Assembly (NCBI GenBank): GCA_948777935.1
Contig: CAQDYY010000010.1
Span: 1 to 40,853 of the forward strand
Source of the DNA: an uncultured Clostridia bacterium
GTDB lineage: Bacteria > Bacillota > Clostridia > TANB77 > CAG-508
DNA length: 40,853 bases
Direction: 5' to 3'
A model generated the notes under the pieces. It searched no databases, was not told the origin of the DNA, and worked only from the letters and a program-made list of their open reading frames with translations. The translations under genes were made by a program, and so were the position numbers. Numbering within the stretch: position 1 is the stretch's first letter; each line of letters starts with the position of its first letter. Below, one piece after another: positions 16,765-25,976 of this stretch.

Positions 16765-16876
16765 CGAAAAACAAAGAAAACGAGAGAAAATGAGAGGAAA
16801 AAGTATACATAATTGGAATAAACAAGAAAAAGATTAACATAAAGTGATAAATTTAACATAATTAGGTATACATAAT

Positions 16877-16905
16877 TTGAAAAAGGAAACAATATATTGT
16901 ATAAT
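16877..16905 (+). promoter_or_regulatory. Sigma-A promoter of the M23 peptidase gene
   Basis: -35 TTGAAA (16877-16882), 17-base spacer, -10 TATAAT (16900-16905). About 36 bases separate the -10 box from the predicted start at 16941. Confidence 0.75.
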
Positions 16906-16940
16906 GTAAAGTATATGTAATATAAAAGGAGTGATTATAT

Positions 16941-17894
16941 ATTTTAAGTAAGAAAATAAAACATTATACAAAAGAAACAATAAAGCTTACAAGTATAATA
17001 CTACTTGGTATATTAATAATTATGGCAGTAACACTATTAAAAATGAAACCAGTATATGGAATCTCTATTAATGGAGAACTAATAGGATATATAAAAAATA
17101 AAAATGGATTTGAAAAAACAATATACGAAACATTTAATGATAATGAAGAAACAAACATTGCATTTGCAGATTTAAAAGTAGACACAAAATATGAATTTAA
17201 GTTAATAGAAAGAAAGGTTGAAACATGTGAAGAAGAAGCAATAACTGCATTAGCAAAAAATGCAGACATCACATATTTTCAATATGCGATATTAGCAAAT
17301 GGAGAAGAAATAGAAAATTTTTTATCTGAAGAACAAGCAAATGAAGTATTAGAAAAAATTAAAGGCAAAGTAGAAAATGATGTAGAACTTAGTGTAAGTA
17401 GAGTTTATAAAAAACAAATAGAAGCAAAAGAAAATACGGAAATAGACAGCCTTTGTGAAACAACAGTTGCAAAAATAAAAGAACAAAAAAGAAAAGAAAA
17501 AGCAACAATTAATGGAGTATATATAGCAGTAGTGCCAGTAAGAGGAAATATTACATCACGTTTTGGTTCAAGAGAATCAATAAGAGACCATTCACATAAG
17601 GGATTAGATATTGCAGCAAAAACAGGAACACCTATTAAAGCAGCAGCAGATGGTAAAATAAAATATGCAGATACAATGAGTGGATATGGAAACTTAATAA
17701 TCATAGATCATGGAAATGGAATAACAACATACTATGGACATTGTAGCAAATTATATAAAAAAGAAGGGCAAAAAGTAAAAGCAGGAGATGTAATAGCAGC
17801 AGTAGGAAATACAGGAAACTCAACAGGATCGCACTTACACTTCGAAATTAGAAAAAATGGGGTATATGTAAACCCTGCAAAATATTTATATTAG
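16941..17894 (+). CDS. Membrane-anchored M23 (LytM-like) metallopeptidase
   Basis: The C-terminal domain has the M23 zinc motifs HKGLDIA (HxxxD) and HLHFEIR, with GHCSKLYKKEGQKVKAGD between them; the fold normally cleaves or binds peptidoglycan cross-links outside the cell. The N-terminal part has one membrane helix (SIILLGILIIMAVTLL) and a linker of about 150 residues with a coiled, charged stretch. The first ATG (17022) lies inside the helix and has no ribosome site. GGAG at 16928-16931 points instead to an ATT codon at 16941, giving LSKKIKHYTKETIKLTS before the helix. I therefore infer an ATT start. SpoIIQ-like or general cell-wall roles are both possible. Confidence 0.83.
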   Translation: MLSKKIKHYTKETIKLTSIILLGILIIMAVTLLKMKPVYGISINGELIGYIKNKNGFEKTIYETFNDNEETNIAFADLKVDTKYEFKLIERKVETCEEEAITALAKNADITYFQYAILANGEEIENFLSEEQANEVLEKIKGKVENDVELSVSRVYKKQIEAKENTEIDSLCETTVAKIKEQKRKEKATINGVYIAVVPVRGNITSRFGSRESIRDHSHKGLDIAAKTGTPIKAAADGKIKYADTMSGYGNLIIIDHGNGITTYYGHCSKLYKKEGQKVKAGDVIAAVGNTGNSTGSHLHFEIRKNGVYVNPAKYLY

Positions 17895-17904
17895 AATATG
17901 AGTA

Positions 17905-17946
17905 AACAATAAGACTACATTAAATAGTCTTATTGTTTTTTTCTCA
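17905..17946 (+). terminator. Terminator after the M23 peptidase gene
   Basis: AACAATAAGACTA and TAGTCTTATTGTT form a perfect 13-bp stem around CATTAAA, followed by a T run. Confidence 0.9.
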
Positions 17947-17953
17947 ATATCTA

Positions 17954-17982
17954 TTGAGAAAATTGTCGTTTTATGCTATAAA
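17954..17982 (+). promoter_or_regulatory. Promoter of the defence island, copy 1
   Basis: -35 TTGAGA (17954-17959), 17-base spacer, extended -10 TGCTATAAA (-10 at 17977-17982). The spacer is repeated almost exactly at 20253-20269. A palindrome CTCAATA..TATTGAG (17943-17958) overlaps the -35 box and could bind a repressor. Confidence 0.65.
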
Positions 17983-18019
17983 TATATTATAATAAATGTA
18001 AATTAAAGGAAATGAGAAC

Positions 18020-18337
18020 ATGGAAGAATTAATTAAACAATTAAAACAATTTAATGAAGAAAGAGATTGGGATAAATTTCATTCACCAGAAAATTTAGCA
18101 AAATCAATATCAATTGAATCAGCAGAACTATTAGAATGTTTTCAATGGGATAGTGAAAATTACAATAAAGAAGAAGTATGTGAGGAATTAGCAGATGTAT
18201 TTACATACTGTATTCAAATGGCTATGAAACTAAATATAAATCCAGAAGAAATCATATTAAAAAAATTGGAAAAAACAAAGAAAAAGTATCCAGTAGAAAA
18301 ATCAAAAGGAGTTAGCACAAAATATAACAAGCTATAG
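18020..18337 (+). CDS. MazG-like nucleotide pyrophosphohydrolase
   Basis: 105 residues, all-alpha. The paired metal-binding motifs are ESAELLECFQW (residues 33-43) and EELADVFTYCIQMAMKL (56-72), the EExxE/ExxD layout of MazG/DCTPP1-type enzymes that hydrolyse nucleoside triphosphates to monophosphate and pyrophosphate. It is the first gene of the defence island and may deplete or clean nucleotide pools, but an unrelated housekeeping role is also possible. Ribosome site AAAGGAAATGAG. A GTG start for the next gene lies 14 bases downstream, so the two are likely co-transcribed. Confidence 0.85.
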   Translation: MEELIKQLKQFNEERDWDKFHSPENLAKSISIESAELLECFQWDSENYNKEEVCEELADVFTYCIQMAMKLNINPEEIILKKLEKTKKKYPVEKSKGVSTKYNKL

Positions 18338-18351
18338 CTGTAATATTGGAG

Positions 18352-20250
18352 GTGAGTACAATAATAGTATATGAGGAAAGTAAAAAAGATTTTCTAGAAG
18401 ATGTCTATCAAGATAGAATAGAAAACAAAATTTTAGAAAAACTTAATGCAGGTAGTAGTGAAAAAGGAGCATGGATTGATGCTTCAGACTACATGGGAAA
18501 AATATTAAGAGATGATAGATTTCCAGATGATATAACTATTGCAATGGAATTTAAATTATACAATACAGCAATGAGAGTCGATTTTATAATAACAGGACTT
18601 AATGAAAAAAAGAAAAACACAATAATAGTAATAGAATTTAAAAGATGGGAAAAAGTAAAAGTAATAAAAGATAGAGATGATATGGTAAAATTAAGTTATA
18701 ACAACATTACACAACATCCTTCATATCAAGCATTGGGATATGCTCAAATTATAAAAAATTTTTATGTGAAAGCACAAGATGATAAAATGGATGTAATTCC
18801 ATGTTCATGTTTACATAGATACAAAAAAAACGATAATAATGATGATATTACCAATGATCACTATAAAGAATTACTTGAAAAATCACCAGTTTTTCTAAAT
18901 GGTGACAATGAAAAATTAAGGGAATTTATTTTAAAATACATAAAATATGGTGACAATAAATCTACATTACATAAACTAGAAGATGGAGGAATAAAACCTT
19001 CAAAACAATTGCAAGATTCAATAGAAAAAATGATAAAAGGTAATGACGAATTTTCAATGGTAGGAATGCAAAAAGATATATTTGAAAACGCAAAAAAACT
19101 AGCATATTTAGCTAGCACAAGGAAAACAGGTAAAAAAATAGTATATATAGTTGAGGGAGGTCCAGGTACAGGAAAATCTGTAGTAGCAATAAATTTATTA
19201 GGTAAATTATTAAAAAAATATGGAATGAATTGTCAATATGTAGCAAAACAACAAAATATTAGAGATGTGTATGCTACAGACTTAAAGGGAACATATAAAA
19301 AAACAGAAATAAATACTCTATTTTCTGGATCAGGTTCATATATAAATTGTGAAAAAAATTTTTTTGATGCACTAATTGTAGATGAAGCACATAGAATTAC
19401 GGAAAAAACTGGATATTTCAAAATGGGAGAAAACCAAATAAAAGAAATAATAAATTCATCTAGGTTTTCCATATTTTTTATAGATCCAAAACAAAGAGTA
19501 CATATTGATGATTATGGAACAATAGATAGAATTAAGCTAATAGCGCAAAATTTGAATGCTGAAGTTTATTATGACAAGCTAGATATACAGTTTAGGTGTA
19601 GTGGCGCAGAACAATTTATTTCTTGGGTAGAACAATCTTTACAATATGAAGATGTAGCTAAAAATGAAATAGATATGAAATTTTTAAAAAACTATAAAGT
19701 AAAAATATTTGATGATCCTAATGAAATGAAAAATGAAATTATTAAACAAAACAAAATAAGAAACAAATCTAGAGTAATAGCTGGATATTGTTGGGAATGG
19801 AAATCAAAAGAAAAACCTAATGGCGAAAAATATGATATTGAAATTACTCCACAAAATGATTCTAGGTTAAACGATGATTTCAAAATGAAATGGAATTTTG
19901 ATAATATAATTTGGGCAATAGATAAAAAATCTGTTGAACAAGTAGGTTGTATACATACATCTCAAGGGTTAGAATTCGATTATGTTGGGATAATTATAGG
20001 AAATGATTTACGATATGAAAATGGAAAAATAATTACAGATTACTTAAAAAGGGCAGAAAAAGATAAAAAATATGGATCAATGAAAGGAATGAAAAAACTA
20101 TATAAAATTAACCCAGTAGAAGCAGCTAAACTAGAAACAGAACTTATAAAAAACACATATAGAACATTACTTACACGAGGTCAAAAAGGGTGTTATATTT
20201 ATTGTACAGATAAAAATTTATCAAAATATTTAAAAGAAAAACTAGGTTGA
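18352..20250 (+). CDS. DUF2075 helicase with N-terminal nuclease-like domain
   Basis: About 630 residues. The N-terminal third has a PD-(D/E)XK-like pattern (MRVDFIITG, then IIVIEFKRW). The motor part shows Walker A EGGPGTGKSVV, Walker B ALIVDEAHRI, motif III FFIDPKQRVH, motif V HTSQGLEFDYVGIIIG and motif VI YRTLLTRGQKG, all typical of DUF2075 (Schlafen-related) superfamily 1 helicases. It probably unwinds or cuts invading nucleic acid. Start is uncertain: GGAGG at 18348-18352 has ideal spacing (8 bases) to ATA at 18361, which gives IIVYEE where relatives usually begin M-IVY. TTG 18346 and GTG 18352 are in frame but badly placed. I list GTG, but ATA is plausible. Confidence 0.85.
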   Translation: MSTIIVYEESKKDFLEDVYQDRIENKILEKLNAGSSEKGAWIDASDYMGKILRDDRFPDDITIAMEFKLYNTAMRVDFIITGLNEKKKNTIIVIEFKRWEKVKVIKDRDDMVKLSYNNITQHPSYQALGYAQIIKNFYVKAQDDKMDVIPCSCLHRYKKNDNNDDITNDHYKELLEKSPVFLNGDNEKLREFILKYIKYGDNKSTLHKLEDGGIKPSKQLQDSIEKMIKGNDEFSMVGMQKDIFENAKKLAYLASTRKTGKKIVYIVEGGPGTGKSVVAINLLGKLLKKYGMNCQYVAKQQNIRDVYATDLKGTYKKTEINTLFSGSGSYINCEKNFFDALIVDEAHRITEKTGYFKMGENQIKEIINSSRFSIFFIDPKQRVHIDDYGTIDRIKLIAQNLNAEVYYDKLDIQFRCSGAEQFISWVEQSLQYEDVAKNEIDMKFLKNYKVKIFDDPNEMKNEIIKQNKIRNKSRVIAGYCWEWKSKEKPNGEKYDIEITPQNDSRLNDDFKMKWNFDNIIWAIDKKSVEQVGCIHTSQGLEFDYVGIIIGNDLRYENGKIITDYLKRAEKDKKYGSMKGMKKLYKINPVEAAKLETELIKNTYRTLLTRGQKGCYIYCTDKNLSKYLKEKLG

Positions 20251-20275
20251 GAAAATTGTCGTTTTATGATATAAA
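20247..20275 (+). promoter_or_regulatory. Promoter of the defence island, copy 2
   Basis: -35 TTGAGA (20247-20252), 17-base spacer, -10 TATAAA (20270-20275). It overlaps the stop of the helicase gene and shares all but one base of its spacer with 17960-17976, so it is a duplicated control element giving the Z1 gene and downstream genes their own transcript. Confidence 0.65.
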
Positions 20276-20307
20276 TAAAAAAATAATAGATACAATGGAG
20301 CAGTGAA

Positions 20308-22974
20308 ATGGAAGAATATAATTTAGAGCCAAAATATGAAAGTTGTTTAGACGAAATAGATAGAATAAAAAAAAGAAATAATAATTTGAAATGGGAAGAA
20401 ATAAAAAACTTTAAAAATAAATATGATGAATTATGGGAAGTTTATGGCTTTCCAGAAGATTATAAAGAAAAATGGGATCAATTAGTTGAATATAGAAAAA
20501 ATATTGAAGAAAGAGCAGAAAGATCAACAGGGTATTTATATGATACAGGTAATAGACAAGAAATTTCAGTCCCTACAAATTCAAATTCCGCTTGGGTAGT
20601 ATTTAAAAATATGTTAATGAATAAATTTCCAGGAATAGAAACAATTGTGAATTCTGAAAATAGTGCAAAAAGAATACTTGAGTGTTTAAAAAGAGAAACA
20701 AAAGGTGAAGAATCAGGAAAAGGTTTGGTAATGGGATATGTTCAATCAGGAAAAACTACCAATATTGAATCTGTAATAACTATGGGAGCTGATTATGGAT
20801 ATAATATTTTTATTATGCTATCAGGAACTATAGAAAATTTAAGAAAACAAAATTTAAATAGATTACAAGGAGATATAGAATTTTCTCCAAATTCAAATAT
20901 ACAATGGAAATTCTTTGATAATATAAAAGGAGAAAGATTGAATGGATATTTAGAAAATGAGAAAGCTAGAATAGTTACAGTTTGCTTAAAAAACTCAACA
21001 AGATTAAAAAACCTAAATAAATGGTTAATAGATTCAACATCACCTGCAACTAAAGCAAAAATGAACATAATAATTATAGACGATGAAGCAGATCAAGCTA
21101 GTTTAAACACAAAAAATATGAAAGAAGATAAAGAGAGAACAAAAATAAATAAACTAATTTTAGAGCTTGTTAATTGTAAAAAATTCCATTCAACAAATTA
21201 TATTAGTTATACAGCAACTCCATATGGAAACTTTTTAAATGAAAACAGTGAAGAAAGCTTATATCCTAAAGATTTTATTATTTCTTTACCTAAGTCTAGT
21301 CAATATATTGGGGCAAGTGAAATATTTGGAAATGAAGATGATATAATAGATCCATTACCAATAATTGAAGAAATAGAAAATGAAGACTATAAAAAAATGG
21401 AACTTACAAATAATATAGTTTTAGGTTTTCCTAATTCTCTAAAAGATGCTATTTGTTGGTTTATATGCACTTTAGCAGTTCAAAGATATAAAAAGTCATT
21501 AAAGCCAGTTAGTATGCTAATACATACAAATAATAAACAAAAAATTCATCAAGAAACAGCAGAAGCTATAGAAGAATGGTTAAATAGAAATAAGCACTTC
21601 TTATTGAATGACTGTGAAAGGGTTTATAACAAAGAAAAACAAAAAATGTCTAAACAAGATTTTTTAAATGTAGTGAAGAATTATAATTTTGATGGATTAC
21701 ATCCAGTTCAAGATTATCCAGATTTTACTGATATAAAAAAAGAAATTGAATTAATATTAGAAGCTGAAATATCACATATTACAATTACTGAAAAAGGAGA
21801 TTTAAAATTTCATAACGGAATTCATATTATAATAGATAATTCTAATAATAAGAAAGGAATAGATGAAAATGGAAATTTTATTAGATTAGCTTATCCAGAA
21901 AAAGGTACAGTAGATATGGCAAGTGGTTTAATAGTTATTGGAGGAAACACTTTAGCCAGAGGATTAACTCTAGATGGATTAACAACATCCTACTTTTCTA
22001 GAAAAGTACCCCAAGTAGATAGCTTAATGCAAATGGGAAGATGGTTTGGATATAGAATTGGGTATGAACTTTTACCTAGAATTTGGTTAACTAAAGATGC
22101 AGAAGCTAAATTTAAAGAAGTATCTTATATAGAAAATAGATTAAGAGATGATTTAAAAAAATATGATCTAGGCACTAAACCTTCAGAATATGCACCCAAA
22201 ATACAAAGTTCATATTTAACAAGATTTCTATTAACATCTAAAAACAAATCGCAAAATGCTACAAAAGCAGGTACAATATATGAAAAAGTTGACAATCAAA
22301 CAGTTGTATTTGATAATAACGCAACAATTCAAAAACAAAATAAGGATAAAGCATTAGAATTTATTAAAAAATTGTTTACAAAAAATAAATATAAAAATTT
22401 TAAAGACTGCTATGTATTTAACAATATTGATTATAAGAAAATAGAAAAAGACTTATTTACTAAAATAAAATATTATAAAAATGATAGATTCTTTGGAAGC
22501 ATTAAGGATTTTTATAAATGGATGAAAGTGCAAGAAGATGATGAAAAATTAAATAATTGGGACATTATTATTGAAAATGACCATACAGAAGATCAAAACA
22601 AGAATATAGAAATAATAGATGGAATAAATATTGGCAAAGTAAATCGTTCACAAAGAATAAAACATCTAGAAAATACAATAGATATAGGTGTTTTAACAAA
22701 TCCAAAAGATAAAAACAATGCATGCCTATATGAAAAAGGATATGAAGGACCATTAGAACAAGTAGAAAGACCTAAGCTATTTATATATTTTATAGATAAA
22801 GACTCAAAAGTAGAAAAAAAGAAAAAAGATAAAGATGGAAATCCAATAAGAACAGATTTAAATTTTGAGACCGATATACTAGGATTATATGTTTATATAC
22901 CTAATACAAATAAGAATAATAAAAATAGAACTATATGGACACAAGAAATGGGTGAGAATTTAAATGAAATTTGA
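20308..22974 (+). CDS. Z1-domain helicase-like ATPase
   Basis: 888 residues. Walker A-like GYVQSGKTTNIES (near 140), Walker B IIIDDEADQASL (near 255), SYTATPYGNFLN (near 300, motif III), then IVIGGNTLARGLTLDGL and QMGRWFGYRIGYE (near 550-590), the motif V/VI region that defines the Z1 domain. These SF2-like ATPases occur in operons with MutL/MORC-type GHKL ATPases and DNA methylases, which comparative genomics has described as restriction-like systems; that is exactly the company here. It likely translocates on or remodels DNA. The end overlaps the next gene by 11 bases. Confidence 0.9.
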   Translation: MEEYNLEPKYESCLDEIDRIKKRNNNLKWEEIKNFKNKYDELWEVYGFPEDYKEKWDQLVEYRKNIEERAERSTGYLYDTGNRQEISVPTNSNSAWVVFKNMLMNKFPGIETIVNSENSAKRILECLKRETKGEESGKGLVMGYVQSGKTTNIESVITMGADYGYNIFIMLSGTIENLRKQNLNRLQGDIEFSPNSNIQWKFFDNIKGERLNGYLENEKARIVTVCLKNSTRLKNLNKWLIDSTSPATKAKMNIIIIDDEADQASLNTKNMKEDKERTKINKLILELVNCKKFHSTNYISYTATPYGNFLNENSEESLYPKDFIISLPKSSQYIGASEIFGNEDDIIDPLPIIEEIENEDYKKMELTNNIVLGFPNSLKDAICWFICTLAVQRYKKSLKPVSMLIHTNNKQKIHQETAEAIEEWLNRNKHFLLNDCERVYNKEKQKMSKQDFLNVVKNYNFDGLHPVQDYPDFTDIKKEIELILEAEISHITITEKGDLKFHNGIHIIIDNSNNKKGIDENGNFIRLAYPEKGTVDMASGLIVIGGNTLARGLTLDGLTTSYFSRKVPQVDSLMQMGRWFGYRIGYELLPRIWLTKDAEAKFKEVSYIENRLRDDLKKYDLGTKPSEYAPKIQSSYLTRFLLTSKNKSQNATKAGTIYEKVDNQTVVFDNNATIQKQNKDKALEFIKKLFTKNKYKNFKDCYVFNNIDYKKIEKDLFTKIKYYKNDRFFGSIKDFYKWMKVQEDDEKLNNWDIIIENDHTEDQNKNIEIIDGINIGKVNRSQRIKHLENTIDIGVLTNPKDKNNACLYEKGYEGPLEQVERPKLFIYFIDKDSKVEKKKKDKDGNPIRTDLNFETDILGLYVYIPNTNKNNKNRTIWTQEMGENLNEI

Positions 22975-25045
22975 TTATGAAATATTAAGAAATGAATATA
23001 TGGGGATATCGGGAAGCTCACTACTAAGAGTTATACAAAATAATGATATGCCAATTTTAGACTTATTAACAAGAGAAGCAATTCAAAATTCTCTTGATGC
23101 TAAATTAGAAAATAGTACAAGTGTTGATGTAGAAATAAATATATCAAAATTTGACAAAAACAAATTAGCAGATTGCATTGAACCTTTTGGAAATAAGCTA
23201 CTAGATAAATATAGTGCTAATAATATCGATACATTTATTTGTTTTAGTGATACAAATACAACAGGGCTTATTGGACCCAAAAATATGAGTGAAGTTATAA
23301 ATAATGACTATGGAAAATTTATAAACTTAATTTTTAATATTGGAAAAGCTCAAACAATGGAAAATGCAGGAGGGTCATGGGGATATGGTAAAACAGTATA
23401 TTATAGAGTAGGAATTGGATTAGTTATATTTTACTCTAGAATAAAGATTGATAATCATTATGAATCAAGAATGGTCATTTCTTTAGTTGAAGACGAAAAT
23501 AATACAATTATCCCAAGTTATAACAATGAGAATAGGCCTAAAACAGGAATTATGTGGTTTGGGAGAAAAAGTGATTTAATAGATCAGCTAAATCCTATAA
23601 CAAATGAAGAAGAAATAAAAGAAATATTAGAAATATTTAATCTAATACCTTTTGGAGGAGAGAGTACAGGAACTAAGGTAATAATTCCATTTATAGATGA
23701 AAAGAAACTGCTAGATGATACTAATAAAGATGATAATGTTTTATCATGGAATGATAGTATTGATAAATACATAAAAGTTGCAATACAAAGATGGTATGCA
23801 CCAAGGTTAATGAATGTACATTTTAAGGAAAATCCTTATTTAAAAGTAAAGATAAACAACAAATATTTTAACCCAGAAGAAGACTTTTTACCATTATTTA
23901 AAAAAATACAAGAGCTGTATAATACTTGTATTGGAGATATCAAAAATGAAAATATAAATGTAGAAAATATAAAATTAATTGATACATTTTTAATGGGAGC
24001 TGAAGCTGGAAAAGTTGCCTATACCAAAATTAGTAAAGATGAATTAAAAATGAATTCACCATTTAATGAACCCAGTCCATACATGCAAATTTCTAATACA
24101 AAATATAATGAAAAAGATGATGGCTATCCAATTATTACATTTTGTAGACGACCAGGTATGTTACTAAAATATGATGTAGAAGAAAGTTGGTCAAACAGTA
24201 TAAAACTTAATGATGATAACTATATAATAGGCCTATTTATAGCAAATTCAAACAATGTAATAAAAGTAAAAGAATTACATGGCGAAGAAAAAAGCTTCGA
24301 AAAATATTTAAGAGATTGTGAAAAAGCAGATCATGCAGATTGGATAGATTTATCAAATTATAATATTATAAAACGAGTTCAAAATCAAATAAAGAATAAA
24401 ATTAATAATTGTTATGAATATATACAAAATGAAGATAGTATAAGTGCAGATACAAGATTAAGTAGAATTCTTACAAATAAGTTATTACCGCCAATAGGAT
24501 TTGGGAAAAGACCATCAATCTTTAATGATACAAAAAATCAAATAGAGCAAAATGGGTTACCAAAAAGAATTTTAAAGACAAATTTAAAATTAATTGATGA
24601 TTCAATAATTAGAAATAACATTGATAAAACTATAAGCAAAGATTTTGAAATTAACTTTAATACAAATGATAGAAACATAGATTACGAATTTGAAATATTA
24701 TCTGAAGATTTTAACATAACAGCAGACAAATGGGAAGAAGAGTTTGCAAATAGAGTCTTTCCTGTTGAATTAATAAAAATAGAGTTATTAACAAATGGAG
24801 AAGGTGAACAAATACAATACTATATTAATAAAAAAATAAATCAATACATTGATAAAATAGAAGATAATAATATAATGTTAAAAAAGAGATATACCAAAGA
24901 TTTAAGAACATGGATAGGATGGACCATTAAACTAAAAAATGATAGCACACTAAAAAAGATTAGAGGTAGGATATGCTACAAATATAATGATAGAAGCTAT
25001 AAAGGAATCTTATCTAGAGTAAAAGAGGAGATTGATAATGAGTAA
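22964..25045 (+). CDS. GHKL (MutL/MORC-like) ATPase of the defence operon
   Basis: 693 residues. N-box REAIQNSLDA (near 38) with the Mg-binding Asn, a G1-like box FSDTNTTGL (near 95), and a G2 glycine lid AGGSWGYGKTVYY (near 132) mark a Bergerat-fold ATPase. The C-terminal half is unassigned and probably mediates dimerisation or partner contacts. In MORC/MutL-like systems such proteins clamp onto DNA and couple ATP binding to nuclease or helicase partners. The start ATG overlaps the Z1 stop region. No peptidase or nuclease motif was recognised in the C-terminal part. Confidence 0.85.
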   Translation: MKFDYEILRNEYMGISGSSLLRVIQNNDMPILDLLTREAIQNSLDAKLENSTSVDVEINISKFDKNKLADCIEPFGNKLLDKYSANNIDTFICFSDTNTTGLIGPKNMSEVINNDYGKFINLIFNIGKAQTMENAGGSWGYGKTVYYRVGIGLVIFYSRIKIDNHYESRMVISLVEDENNTIIPSYNNENRPKTGIMWFGRKSDLIDQLNPITNEEEIKEILEIFNLIPFGGESTGTKVIIPFIDEKKLLDDTNKDDNVLSWNDSIDKYIKVAIQRWYAPRLMNVHFKENPYLKVKINNKYFNPEEDFLPLFKKIQELYNTCIGDIKNENINVENIKLIDTFLMGAEAGKVAYTKISKDELKMNSPFNEPSPYMQISNTKYNEKDDGYPIITFCRRPGMLLKYDVEESWSNSIKLNDDNYIIGLFIANSNNVIKVKELHGEEKSFEKYLRDCEKADHADWIDLSNYNIIKRVQNQIKNKINNCYEYIQNEDSISADTRLSRILTNKLLPPIGFGKRPSIFNDTKNQIEQNGLPKRILKTNLKLIDDSIIRNNIDKTISKDFEINFNTNDRNIDYEFEILSEDFNITADKWEEEFANRVFPVELIKIELLTNGEGEQIQYYINKKINQYIDKIEDNNIMLKKRYTKDLRTWIGWTIKLKNDSTLKKIRGRICYKYNDRSYKGILSRVKEEIDNE

Positions 25046-25967
25046 TTTATTAGAAAGTTTTCCAACTTTAAATAATAGTTTAATTGAAAAAAGTGGATTT
25101 AAAGTTAATGAAATTAAAATAGATTATTTAAAAGATAATACAGCTAGAAAATTAGTATTAACGCCAATAGAAGAAAACGAATATTTTTTAGATGATGAAT
25201 TTGGAACATGGACACCACTAGAAAATAATCTAAATATTAATATGAAATGTACTATACTAGATAAAAATATTTTATTTAATGAAGAATATGGAGTAGCAAA
25301 TAAAAACTCTTCTTTAGGGATTGCAGTAAATTACTATTGTAGAAAAACAAATAAAAATATTAGCAAAAAAATTGTAGAAATAAAATATGATGAAAATGAA
25401 CCTAAACTAAATTTTGATATTAATTTAAGCTTCAATAAGGGAGAATTAGCAAATAAATTAGGAATCAAATTGATATTATATGTTGATAAATCATTTGAAA
25501 ACGATATATTTGCTAATAGTAGTGGAAGCATATTAGGAGTATATCGTAAATTAGAAATATATATAGAAGGAAGAGGTTCACTATTTCCTATAAAAATCAT
25601 TGAAGATAAAAGCCAACCTTTATGGTTTGCAGAGTTTAATTTTATTGATATAAATGAAGATCTATTTGAAGAAAGTAATATTTGCCTATATTTAAATAAA
25701 GCACATAAAGATTTTAAATGGTTAAACACTGAAAGAGCAACAATAACACCTCTAATGAGAGAAATTATTTCTGAATTTATAGCATTATTTATAGAAGATA
25801 TAATAAAAAAAGAAAATATAGAAAATATATGTAGTTTTGATTATGAAGAAGAACAAGCAATAGGAAATGTTGCCAAATACTGGTTGAAATTTTTTAATAT
25901 TAAAGTAAATAGTTTTTATGATATTTTACATTCAGTAAAAACTACAGTAGATACTTTAATTGATTAA
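25038..25967 (+). CDS. Accessory protein of the defence operon, unknown function
   Basis: 309 residues; start at 25038 after GAGGAG, overlapping the GHKL gene by 8 bases. The N-terminal two thirds look beta-rich, with alternating hydrophobic strands (LVLTPIEENEYFLDDEFGTW, KLGIKLILYVDKSFEND, YRKLEIYIEGRGSLFPIKII). The C-terminal third is helical and acidic (REIISEFIALFIEDIIKKEN). No catalytic motif or membrane segment seen. Tight overlap with the ATPase gene suggests a stable partner, perhaps an adaptor or DNA-binding subunit. I do not recognise the family. Confidence 0.75.
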   Translation: MSNLLESFPTLNNSLIEKSGFKVNEIKIDYLKDNTARKLVLTPIEENEYFLDDEFGTWTPLENNLNINMKCTILDKNILFNEEYGVANKNSSLGIAVNYYCRKTNKNISKKIVEIKYDENEPKLNFDINLSFNKGELANKLGIKLILYVDKSFENDIFANSSGSILGVYRKLEIYIEGRGSLFPIKIIEDKSQPLWFAEFNFIDINEDLFEESNICLYLNKAHKDFKWLNTERATITPLMREIISEFIALFIEDIIKKENIENICSFDYEEEQAIGNVAKYWLKFFNIKVNSFYDILHSVKTTVDTLID

Positions 25968-25976
25968 GGAGAAGAA

